Below, piece by piece: positions 1 through 7,547 of a stretch of 60,422 bases of DNA (within the stretch, counting starts at the first letter, position 1; the number at the start of each line of letters is the position of its first letter). The translations under genes were made by a program, and so were the position numbers. This DNA is from Bacteroides sp. OM05-12 (GTDB lineage: Bacteria; Bacteroidota; Bacteroidia; Bacteroidales; Bacteroidaceae). The DNA is taken from contig NZ_QSUN01000023.1 of the NCBI RefSeq assembly GCF_003438995.1, positions 386-60,807 on the forward strand. The letters are read 5' to 3'. Below the pieces are notes generated by a model. The model was not told the DNA's origin and ran no database searches. It saw only the letters and a list, made by a program, of their open reading frames with translations.

Positions 1-4
1 CTTC

Positions 5-54
5 AAACATCCCGATGTTTTTTTCAATCAACCTGATGTTTTTAAAAAACATCA
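5..54. terminator. Two short A/T-rich hairpins at the window edge
   Basis: The arms AAACAT (5-10) and ATGTTT (15-20) enclose a 4-nt loop and are followed by a T run, which resembles a small intrinsic terminator for a plus-strand gene left of the window. A second palindrome, TGATGTTTTT (34-43) against AAAAAACATCA (44-54), follows at once. The upstream gene is not visible, so the role is inferred. Confidence 0.4.
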
Positions 55-154
55 AGGTGTTTATAGGTGAAAAACAGTATAAAAAACAAATTACCCTCAA
101 ATAACCTTCAATCCTTCAGTTTACTAATTTGCGATTGATTATCAGTTTGTTGTC

Positions 155-182
155 CTGAATCTTTTTCCTGAAAAAGATTCAG
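155..182. repeat. Near-perfect 28-nt palindrome
   Basis: CTGAATCTTTTTC (155-167) is the exact reverse complement of GAAAAAGATTCAG (170-182), and only CT separates the arms. Weaker pairings follow between 185 and 242, such as GAATGA against TCATTC. I see no gene in 55-350. This stretch holds secondary structure only, possibly a protein-binding palindrome or part of a small RNA. Confidence 0.5.
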
Positions 183-348
183 CCACAGGTGTGTATTAAG
201 CAAACCTGCTGAATGATTCTATCTTTCAGGATAACTCATTCTGTATCAATGTGGAATCGGCAAGCTGAAGGATGAAGCTTATGGTCAATAATTGTTCTGA
301 GAGTATAATATATCTATGCTTATCCCTAATAAATATTGGGACGAGACT

Positions 349-387
349 GAAAAAAGGCCTATACGTATTGATTACGTATAAGCCTTC
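349..387 (-). terminator. Intrinsic terminator of the DUF349 gene
   Basis: On the minus strand the arms GAAGGC...GGCCTT and TATACGTA (360-367 with 373-380) form a hairpin that is followed by a run of Ts (350-355 on the plus strand are A). It lies 28 nt beyond the stop codon of the DUF349 gene. Confidence 0.7.
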
Positions 388-414
388 ATCTGTCATTATA
401 ATAATTGCTTTATC

Positions 415-2271
415 TTATTCCTGTTTTAAAGATTCATCAATAACATCGATCTTTTTCTGAATCAGGTTAAGTTCATCTTTTAGCTTTTCTATTTTACGGC
501 TTACTTCTGTTACCAGGCTATTACCTTTTTTAGAAGAAGCATTCAGGAAGCCAAGGTTGTTCTCGTAAGTTTGGATATCACTTTTCATATTTTCATAAGC
601 ACGAACTAACTTTTCGCGTTCACGATATAAGGTGTTGTTTTTATCCCCTTGTCCGGCTACATTGCTGATGCTTGATTTGAAATTATTTAAACGTCTGTTT
701 GAAACATTTATGTGCAATCGTTCGAAGTGCTTGTCAACCAATGCATGATATTGTTTGTACAATTTATCTTTTTCTTTGAACGGAACATGACCAATGCTGT
801 TCCACTCCTGCATAATTTCACGAATTAAAGTGCCGGCTTCTTCAGCTTCGATGGATTCGTCAAAAGAAGATAATCTTTCGATAAGAGCTTTTTTCTTTTC
901 CATATTCTCCACTTCTTCGGTACGTTGTGAAGACGTAGCTTTATTCTTTTGTTCAAAGAAATAGTCGCATGCGCCGATGAAGCGTTTCCAAATAGTTTCA
1001 GAATACTTTTTAGGTACAGGACCTATCGTTTTCCATTCTTTTTGGATTTTGGTTAATGCATCGGCTGTCTCTTTCCAATCAGTGCTGTCTTTAAGAGCCT
1101 CGGCTTTTTCACAAAGTGCTTTCTTCTTTTCAAGATTTTCTGTTAATCCTTCTTTTATGGATTTGTAGAATTCACCTTTCTTTTTAAAGAAATCATCGCA
1201 GGTTGTACGGAAACGTTCGAATATTTTCACGTTCATCTTTTGTGGCGCAAAGCCTATTGTCTTCCATTTTGCTTGCAAGGCAATGACTTCTTGTGTCTTT
1301 TCCTCCCATGCGGCGAAAGTAGTAAGTTCATTGTAATCTATAGCTTCGACAATTTCACAGATAACTGTTTTTGCATCCAGATTGCGTTGTTCACTTTCTT
1401 TCAGCTCTTCGAAATGTTGTTGATGACGACGATTTACATTTGTTGAAGCCGTTTTAAAACGATTCCATATTTCATCTCTCAGTTCCTTGGCTACAGGCCC
1501 TGTATCACGGAATTCCTGGTGTAGTTTCTGTAACTGATGGAAAGCGGAAACCACATCCTGTTCATCAGCCAGTTTTTCTGCCGCTTCGCATAGACGAGTT
1601 TTTATTTCCAGGTTTTTCTTGAAATCATATTCTCTGAATTCATTGTTGAGTTTGATGATATCATAGAACTTTTCAACATATACCTGATAGCTTTTCCATA
1701 GTTCGCTTGCATTAGCAGCCGGCACGAGTTTTATCTCGTTCCACTGTTGTTGGAGCTTCTTGAAATCATTATATGCTTTATTGGCATCTTCAGGATGAGC
1801 GACAAGCTCTTTTAGTTTGTCGATGATGCTTAGTTTAATAGCAAGATTTTCTTCTTTTTGCTTCTCTTGTTCGGCAAGTATCGCATTCCTTTTTTCTTTG
1901 ATGACCGTCATCAAGGATTTGAATTCAGCTTCTGTTTCATCAGCTTCCGGTTGGAATGCTTCCGGAGCACCACCCGCTTCTATAAAAGCTTTCTTTGCAG
2001 CTTCTTGGGCAGCTTTATGGAGTTTATAGAAATTTTGTTTTAGAGAATCAATTTCTTGCTTGTCTGCATTTTCAGCATCTTCTGCTATCTCTTTCAGTTT
2101 AGCAAGAATTTCTTCTTTCGACAATTTTTGAATAGTCACTGTCGGGTTATTTTCCACATTCGTTTCTTCTGAAGCTTCCGAAACAACTGTTTCCGAAACT
2201 TCGGCTAAATTTTTGTCTTCTTCTAATTTCCCTTGTTCCAAAGGTTGATTAGTGTCATGAGAGTCCATCAT
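415..2271 (-). CDS. DUF349 domain protein
   Basis: The 618-residue protein has no signal peptide or membrane segment, so it is probably cytoplasmic. After an acidic N-terminus of about 120 residues it holds about five tandem helical repeats of the DUF349 type. Each carries a W-K/N-x-I-G or W-K-T-I-G-P-V-P core followed by a W-x-R-F segment, for example WKTIGF, WKTIGPVPKK and WNSIGHVPF. The C-terminus is a coiled-coil-like helix rich in K and E. DUF349 proteins are widespread in Bacteroidetes and their biochemical role is not settled. The gene is monocistronic, with its own terminator downstream and a 136-nt gap to mgtE upstream. The start could be either of two adjacent ATG codons (2271 or 2268). 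Family assignment is firm and function is unknown. Confidence 0.88.
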   Translation of the reverse strand: MMDSHDTNQPLEQGKLEEDKNLAEVSETVVSEASEETNVENNPTVTIQKLSKEEILAKLKEIAEDAENADKQEIDSLKQNFYKLHKAAQEAAKKAFIEAGGAPEAFQPEADETEAEFKSLMTVIKEKRNAILAEQEKQKEENLAIKLSIIDKLKELVAHPEDANKAYNDFKKLQQQWNEIKLVPAANASELWKSYQVYVEKFYDIIKLNNEFREYDFKKNLEIKTRLCEAAEKLADEQDVVSAFHQLQKLHQEFRDTGPVAKELRDEIWNRFKTASTNVNRRHQQHFEELKESEQRNLDAKTVICEIVEAIDYNELTTFAAWEEKTQEVIALQAKWKTIGFAPQKMNVKIFERFRTTCDDFFKKKGEFYKSIKEGLTENLEKKKALCEKAEALKDSTDWKETADALTKIQKEWKTIGPVPKKYSETIWKRFIGACDYFFEQKNKATSSQRTEEVENMEKKKALIERLSSFDESIEAEEAGTLIREIMQEWNSIGHVPFKEKDKLYKQYHALVDKHFERLHINVSNRRLNNFKSSISNVAGQGDKNNTLYREREKLVRAYENMKSDIQTYENNLGFLNASSKKGNSLVTEVSRKIEKLKDELNLIQKKIDVIDESLKQE

Positions 2272-2407
2272 TGTTCAATCGTTTTTTAGTATAGGATTTG
2301 GCTCCTTATCGTATTAGCTTACAAATAAATAAAATAAAATCTTTACTTCATACTTTTTTGTCTTATTTTTTTTGATTTATCGTCCTATCAGTGCCAAATC
2401 GGGTTGT

Positions 2408-3748
2408 TTAAGATAACAAAACTGTGATTCCCATATAGAGCATCATGCCTATAATGTCATTTGTGATAGCGATAAACGGTCCTGTTGCGATGGCAGGATC
2501 TATTTTTAGCTTTTCCAGTGTCATTGGAACTAACGTGCCGAAGGTGGAGGCGAACATTACAACTGCAAAAAGGCTGATGGAAACAGAATAAGTGACGGTG
2601 GCTGTTGCTCCGAACCGGACAAAGTTGTAGATGTATACTAATAAGGAAATGATGCTGGCATTGATAAGGGCCACAATAGATTCTTTTGCAACTTGTTTAT
2701 AAGTGTTTTTTGCATCGAGCGAGCTGTTGGCCAAACCTTGTACGACCAATGCGGAAGATTGTGTTCCCACGTTTCCACCTGTTCCTCCGATAAGGGGGAT
2801 ATACAGCGCCATTTCCGGATGTGCGGCAAAAGTGCTGTCGAAATTACCTAATATCATGGAATTGCCGATTCCTCCGAGCATACCGATAAGCAACCATGGG
2901 AGACGTGCGGAAGTCTGGCGGATTACACTGTCGTCTGTTTCTACGTCTTGAGAAAGACCGGAAGCCAACTGGTAGTCTCGTTCAGCTTGTTCACGGACTT
3001 CATCCATGACATCATCAACCGTGATGCGCCCTACGAGGCGTCCGATACTGTCGACAACAGGAATTGCAACAAGGTCATACTTCTCAATAGTCTGGACTAC
3101 TTCTTCAATCGGGGTGTCTACACGTACGGAAATAGGATCTTTCTTCATCACGTGTTTCACTTTTGATACGGAAGGACTGGTAATCATTTTCTTCAACGGG
3201 AATACTCCACGCAGACGTTCATCATCGTCTACTACATATACATAGTAGATTTCGTCCATTTCCTCCGCTTGCAGACGCATTTCTTTCAGACATTCGGGCA
3301 TACTCCAGTTCTCGTTTACGACCACCATTTCCGTACCCATGATACCTCCGGCAGTGTCTTCGTCGTATTTCAATAAGTCTACGATATCACCAGCCTGATC
3401 AATGTCTTCAATGTGTGAAAGAATTTCTTCCTGCTTCTCCTCATCCATCTCACGCATGATGTCCACAGCATCATCCGTATCCATGTGGTCAAGAAAGCGT
3501 TTTGCAATGGTTTCCGGCGGGAGAATATCAAGAAACTCTTTACGAACGTCCTCGTCCATCTCAATCAAGACGTCCGCTGCTGTATCATTGTCCAGTAACA
3601 GATAGATAAACCGTGCCTCTTGCGGGTTCAACTCATTGCAAAGCTCGGCAATATCCGCCGGGTGAAGGTCTGTCAGCAGTTCTTTAACTTTGGCTGCGTC
3701 TTTCTCTTCAATGAGCTCTTTGATGTTATCTACGTATTCTTCGTTCAT
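2408..3748 (-). CDS. mgtE: MgtE family magnesium transporter
   Basis: This 446-residue inner-membrane protein is expected to carry Mg2+ into the cell. The N-terminal half is the acidic superhelical MgtE_N domain (about 1-130, with repeats such as LHPADIAEL and LDILPPE). A CBS pair follows (about 140-255, with a DDVMDEV end) and acts as the Mg2+ sensor in known MgtE channels. The C-terminal part (about 280-446) has five hydrophobic helices, including the conserved GGIGNS and GGTGGNVGTQSS segments that line the pore. Length matches the family. It starts 3 nt after the ksgA stop codon, so the two are almost certainly cotranscribed. No M-box RNA was recognised, and none is expected inside an operon. 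Confidence 0.95.
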   Translation of the reverse strand: MNEEYVDNIKELIEEKDAAKVKELLTDLHPADIAELCNELNPQEARFIYLLLDNDTAADVLIEMDEDVRKEFLDILPPETIAKRFLDHMDTDDAVDIMREMDEEKQEEILSHIEDIDQAGDIVDLLKYDEDTAGGIMGTEMVVVNENWSMPECLKEMRLQAEEMDEIYYVYVVDDDERLRGVFPLKKMITSPSVSKVKHVMKKDPISVRVDTPIEEVVQTIEKYDLVAIPVVDSIGRLVGRITVDDVMDEVREQAERDYQLASGLSQDVETDDSVIRQTSARLPWLLIGMLGGIGNSMILGNFDSTFAAHPEMALYIPLIGGTGGNVGTQSSALVVQGLANSSLDAKNTYKQVAKESIVALINASIISLLVYIYNFVRFGATATVTYSVSISLFAVVMFASTFGTLVPMTLEKLKIDPAIATGPFIAITNDIIGMMLYMGITVLLS

Positions 3749-3751
3749 CGT

Positions 3752-4570
3752 TTAGTCAATTGAGGGTTGCGGACTGAGGGTTGAAAGTGCTTTTTCAACC
3801 CGATTCGTCAAATCAATAAATTCCTGTACGGAGAGTTGCTCGGGACGCTTATTAAACAATGAGTCCGAACATATCTCGCAATCTTTGCCGAGAATTGGTT
3901 TGATAGAGTTGCGCAATGTTTTCCGCCGTTGATTGAAAGTTGTCTTAACTACCTGCTTAAACAGTTTTTCATCGCATCCTAATTCTTTGACGTTATTCCG
4001 CGTCATACGGATTACGGCGCTTTTAACTTTCGGAGGAGGATTAAATACATTCTCATGTACCGTGAAAAGATATTCTACGTGATACCATGCCTGTATCAGT
4101 ACACTCAGGATACCATAGGTTTTGCTACCCGGACCGGCAGCGATGCGTTCGGCTACTTCCTTCTGAATCATTCCCGTACAACATGGAATCAATTCTTTAT
4201 AATCCAGCATCTTAAAGAATATCTGACTGGAAATGTTATATGGATAATTGCCGGTAAGCACGAATGGATTGCCATTAAACAAACGCTCTAAATGCATTTT
4301 AAGGAAGTCGTCTTCTATGATATCATTTTCGAGTGAAGGATAATTCTCACGCAGATAAGCAACCGATTCGAAGTCCAATTCTACAACTTTTACGGGACGT
4401 TCCTTTGCTACGAGGAATTGAGTTAATACCCCCATGCCGGGGCCAACCTCCAAAATCGGGAGACCGGGATATGCGTCGACAGTATCTGCAATAGCTTGTG
4501 CTATCTTTAGATCTTTCAGAAAGTGCTGTCCCAGAAACTTTTTAGGTTTTACTAACTTCATCCTTGTCAA
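3752..4570 (-). CDS. rsmA: 16S rRNA (adenine1518-N6/adenine1519-N6)-dimethyltransferase
   Basis: The 272-residue KsgA/RsmA enzyme uses S-adenosylmethionine to dimethylate the two adjacent adenines in the 3'-terminal helix of 16S rRNA. Visible motifs are GQHFLKD near residue 13, the SAM-binding EVGPGMGVLT segment near residue 41, and NYPYN (the NLPY-type catalytic motif) near residue 108. The C-terminal helical domain contains FNQRRKTLRN. Size is normal. It is the first gene of a ksgA-mgtE operon, and a minus-strand -7 element (4626-4633) lies about 60 nt upstream. That promoter sits back to back with the promoter of the neighbouring membrane-protein gene. Confidence 0.96.
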   Translation of the reverse strand: MTRMKLVKPKKFLGQHFLKDLKIAQAIADTVDAYPGLPILEVGPGMGVLTQFLVAKERPVKVVELDFESVAYLRENYPSLENDIIEDDFLKMHLERLFNGNPFVLTGNYPYNISSQIFFKMLDYKELIPCCTGMIQKEVAERIAAGPGSKTYGILSVLIQAWYHVEYLFTVHENVFNPPPKVKSAVIRMTRNNVKELGCDEKLFKQVVKTTFNQRRKTLRNSIKPILGKDCEICSDSLFNKRPEQLSVQEFIDLTNRVEKALSTLSPQPSID

Positions 4571-4610
4571 AATTTAATGGTTAATAGTATGCTGTTTGCA
4601 TATATCCTGC

Positions 4611-4618
4611 TATCTTTG
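4611..4618 (+). promoter_or_regulatory. Bacteroides -7 element for the flippase-pepD operon
   Basis: TATCTTTG matches the Bacteroides housekeeping -7 consensus TAnnTTTG and lies 48 nt before the TTG start at 4666. No convincing -33 TTTG is present at the usual spacing. Confidence 0.55.
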
Positions 4619-4625
4619 CAGCCTA

Positions 4626-4633
4626 CAAAGGTA
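4626..4633 (-). promoter_or_regulatory. Bacteroides -7 element for ksgA-mgtE
   Basis: CAAAGGTA on the plus strand reads TACCTTTG on the minus strand, which fits TAnnTTTG. It lies 7 nt from the opposing -7 element, so polymerases at the two promoters could interfere with each other. Confidence 0.5.
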
Positions 4634-4665
4634 TCAATAATACTTAAATTAAAGATTATACTCGG

Positions 4666-5655
4666 TTGAAAAAGATAATAAAAAAGGCATTTAAGGTCGT
4701 TTTGCCACTTGCTTTGGGTGGTTTCATCCTTTTATGGGTATATAAAGATTTTGATTTTTCCCGCGTTGGGGAAGTCTTGGAACACGGCATGAATTATTGG
4801 TGGATGCTGCTGACGCTTGTCTTCGGTGTTTTCAGTCATGTGCTTCGGGGGTGGCGATGGAAACAGACGCTCGCTCCGCTTGGTGCATATCCTAAGACAA
4901 GTGATTGTGTCAATGCTATTTTTGTTTCGTATGCGGCAAATCTGGTCGTACCTCGGATCGGGGAAATATCCCGTTGCGGTATCTTGTCTAAGTATGATAA
5001 TGTCTCTTTTTCCAAATCTTTAGGGACTGTCGTTACCGAACGTTTAATCGATACGTTATGTGTAGCGTTGATAACGGGGCTGACATTAGTCTTGCAGATG
5101 AAGGTCTTTAAAAGTTTCTTCGCAGAAACCGGTACGGATCTGGGTTCTGTAACCCATTTGTTTACCACGGCGAGTTTCTACATTATACTATTGTGTGCGG
5201 TGGGTGTGATAATCCTCCTTTATTATCTGTTGCGTACACTCTCTTTCTTTGAGAAAGTGAAAGGTGTGGCGTTGAATGTATGGGAGGGAATACTGTCTTT
5301 GAAGAATGTGAAGAACAAACCTTTATTTGTTTTATATACCTTCCTTATCTGGCTTTTTTATTTCCTGCAGTTCTATCTGAGCTTTTATTGTTTTGGTTTT
5401 AGCAGTAATTTAGGCATAGAGGCAGGGTTGGTTATGTTTGTGGTCGGCAGTATAGCAGTGGTGGTTCCCACCCCGAATGGGGCAGGTCCCTGGCATTTCG
5501 CTGTCATATCCATGATGATGCTCTATGGAGTATCTAAGACCGATGCCGGAATTTTTGCCCTACTTGTGCATGGAATTCAAACTTTTTTAATAATTTTGTT
5601 GGGAATATATGGAGTAACGGCATTGTCGTTTACAAATAAAAAACAGAATGTATGA
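4666..5655 (+). CDS. Lysylphosphatidylglycerol synthase TM region/UPF0104 family membrane protein (flippase-like)
   Basis: This is a 329-residue integral membrane protein with about seven to eight hydrophobic helices. The family signatures visible are the VFGVFSHVLRGWRW segment near residue 50, a VVPRIGE motif near 95 and VVPTPNGAGPWH near 270. These belong to the UPF0104/LPG_synthase_TM superfamily, whose members include AglD-like and MprF membrane domains that move or modify lipids. The lipid substrate here cannot be read from the sequence. The start codon is TTG at 4666: it encodes a lysine-rich N-terminus directly before the first helix, and no in-frame ATG occurs until about residue 42. 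The gene overlaps pepD by 4 nt, so the two are cotranscribed. Confidence 0.82.
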   Translation: MKKIIKKAFKVVLPLALGGFILLWVYKDFDFSRVGEVLEHGMNYWWMLLTLVFGVFSHVLRGWRWKQTLAPLGAYPKTSDCVNAIFVSYAANLVVPRIGEISRCGILSKYDNVSFSKSLGTVVTERLIDTLCVALITGLTLVLQMKVFKSFFAETGTDLGSVTHLFTTASFYIILLCAVGVIILLYYLLRTLSFFEKVKGVALNVWEGILSLKNVKNKPLFVLYTFLIWLFYFLQFYLSFYCFGFSSNLGIEAGLVMFVVGSIAVVVPTPNGAGPWHFAVISMMMLYGVSKTDAGIFALLVHGIQTFLIILLGIYGVTALSFTNKKQNV

Positions 5656-7112
5656 AAACAATTGAATCCTTAGATCCACAGAATGTGTGGAAGCATTTCT
5701 ATGCATTAACACAAGTACCCCGTCCTTCGGGCTTTTTGAAACCTATTCAGGAGTTCCTGCTTAACTTTGGTAAGAGTTTAAAATTAGAATCTTTCATGGA
5801 TGATGCCGGAAATGTAATCATCCGTAAGCCCGCTACTCCGGGTATGGAAAACCGTAAAGGGGTAATTCTTCAGGCACACATGGATATGGTTCCTCAGAAG
5901 AATAACGATAAAGTCCATGATTTTACTAAAGATCCGATTGAAACAATAATAGATGGTGAATGGGTAAAAGCTAACGGAACTACGCTTGGTGCCGATAATG
6001 GTATGGGTGTGGCTGCTATTATGGCTGTATTGGAAGATAACAGTTTGAAGCACGGTCCGTTGGAAGCCTTGATTACCGCAGATGAAGAAACCGGTATGTA
6101 CGGTGCTTTCGGTTTGAAACCGGGCACAGTGAACGGTGAGATTCTTTTGAACCTTGACTCTGAAGATGAAGGTGAACTTTATATCGGTTGTGCCGGAGGT
6201 ATGGATGTTACAGCTACATTACAATATAAGGAAGTAGAACCGGATAAAGATGATATTGCCGTTAAGGTTACTTTGAAAGGACTTCGTGGCGGTCACTCCG
6301 GTTTGGAAATAAATCAGGGACGTGCTAATGCCAATAAGTTATTGGTTCGTTTTGTTCGTGAGGCTATCGCATCTTATGAAGCTCGTTTGGCTTCTTGGGA
6401 AGGTGGAAATATGCGGAATGCCATTCCTCGTGAAGCGCATGCTGTATTGACTATTCCTGCTGAAAATGAGGCTGAATTGCTCGGACTGGTAAAATATTGC
6501 GAAGAGCTGTTTAATGAAGAATATTCAGCTATCGAGACACCGATCACTTTCACAGCGGAACGCGTGGAACTTCCGAAGGGAGAGGTGCCGGAAGAAATTC
6601 AGGATAACCTGATCGACGCTATTTTTGCTTGTCAGAACGGTGTGATGAGAAATATTCCTACTATTCCTGATACGGTGGAAACTTCCTCAAACTTGGCTAT
6701 CATTATAATAGCCGACGGGAAAGCCGATTTCAAGATATTAGCCCGTAGTTCTTCCGATTCCATGAAAGAATTCCTGACTACCAGTTTGGAATGTTGTTTC
6801 TCAATGGCAGGCATGAAAGTTGAAATGACCGGTGGCTATTCCGGTTGGCAGCCTAACGTGGAATCTCCTATCCTTCATGCGATGAAGAAGTCTTATAAAG
6901 AACAATTTGGGGTAGAACCTGCGGTGAAAGTCGTTCATGCCGGATTGGAATGTGGTATCATTGGTGCCGTAATGCCTAATCTGGATATGATATCGTTCGG
7001 TCCTACGCTTCGTTCTCCTCACTCTCCGGCAGAACGTGTTCTGATCCCGACAGTCAAGAAGTTCTATGATTTCTTGGTGGCAACATTAGAGCAAACTCCC
7101 ATGAAAGGATAA
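5652..7112 (+). CDS. pepD: Aminoacyl-histidine dipeptidase (M20C)
   Basis: The 486-residue cytosolic metallodipeptidase hydrolyses Xaa-His and related dipeptides with a two-zinc centre. The metal ligands are visible in order: LQAHMDMV (His, near residue 76), LGADNG (the bridging Asp), DEETGMYG (general base and ligand Glu pair), LDSEDEGE, and a late His in FGPTLRSPHSP. The lid domain segment GLRGGHSG is present near residue 213. Length and order match E. coli PepD. The start overlaps the flippase gene by 4 nt (ATGA). A terminator with a 9-bp stem follows 27 nt after the stop. Confidence 0.95.
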   Translation: MKTIESLDPQNVWKHFYALTQVPRPSGFLKPIQEFLLNFGKSLKLESFMDDAGNVIIRKPATPGMENRKGVILQAHMDMVPQKNNDKVHDFTKDPIETIIDGEWVKANGTTLGADNGMGVAAIMAVLEDNSLKHGPLEALITADEETGMYGAFGLKPGTVNGEILLNLDSEDEGELYIGCAGGMDVTATLQYKEVEPDKDDIAVKVTLKGLRGGHSGLEINQGRANANKLLVRFVREAIASYEARLASWEGGNMRNAIPREAHAVLTIPAENEAELLGLVKYCEELFNEEYSAIETPITFTAERVELPKGEVPEEIQDNLIDAIFACQNGVMRNIPTIPDTVETSSNLAIIIIADGKADFKILARSSSDSMKEFLTTSLECCFSMAGMKVEMTGGYSGWQPNVESPILHAMKKSYKEQFGVEPAVKVVHAGLECGIIGAVMPNLDMISFGPTLRSPHSPAERVLIPTVKKFYDFLVATLEQTPMKG

Positions 7113-7139
7113 TTGATTTATTCTTTTAAATGATATTGT

Positions 7140-7178
7140 AACTGAGACAGTCTCATCTTGAGGCGGTCTCAGTTTGTT
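7140..7178 (+). terminator. Terminator after pepD
   Basis: AACTGAGAC (7140-7148) pairs with GTCTCAGTT (7166-7174), and TGTTT follows. It closes the flippase-pepD operon. Confidence 0.7.
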
Positions 7179-7317
7179 TAAATACGTATTCATATAAGTA
7201 AGGGGCCGTTTCAAAGCCTCAATTACCACAAAAGCCCCGAAGTATTAGTCTCCCTCCCTTAAATAATTAGTCGTTGTATCCGTATCAATTACCTTTTTCA
7301 CATAATGTGCAAATTGT

Positions 7318-7380
7318 CTTTCATAATATGTGCAAAATCTCTTTCTCGACTGTGAAAGATTACTTGCACAACTGTGAAAG
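7318..7380. repeat. Imperfect inverted repeat with internal direct repeats
   Basis: The left arm (7318-7345) and the reverse complement of the right arm (7354-7380) share CTTTCA, GTGCAA and CTTTC in the same order with similar spacing. A further direct copy, TTTTTCACATAATGTGCAAA, lies just left at 7294-7313. The rest of the 435-nt gap between pepD and the macroglobulin gene (7179-7547) holds nothing else I can recognise. Confidence 0.5.
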
Positions 7381-7547
7381 AAGAAGTAGAGAAAGTCGAA
7401 CAGGCTAGTTTTCCGGTGAGTGAGAGCTAAGCCGGATGTGTGTGCAGATTAATGTATTAGCCTTTTTTATCATTTAAACCATGCCATTTTCATTTATTAT
7501 TTGTTATTTTGTTTATAATGTATTGATAATGAAATAATATAACGGAT

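Noticed and set aside
4836..5168. Minus-strand open frame of 110 codons inside the flippase gene
   Set aside because: It is a shadow of the membrane-protein gene, with no recognisable features of its own.
7179..7547. CRISPR-like repeats in the pepD-macroglobulin gap
   Set aside because: The repeats are only partly alike, have no regular spacers, and no cas gene is present.
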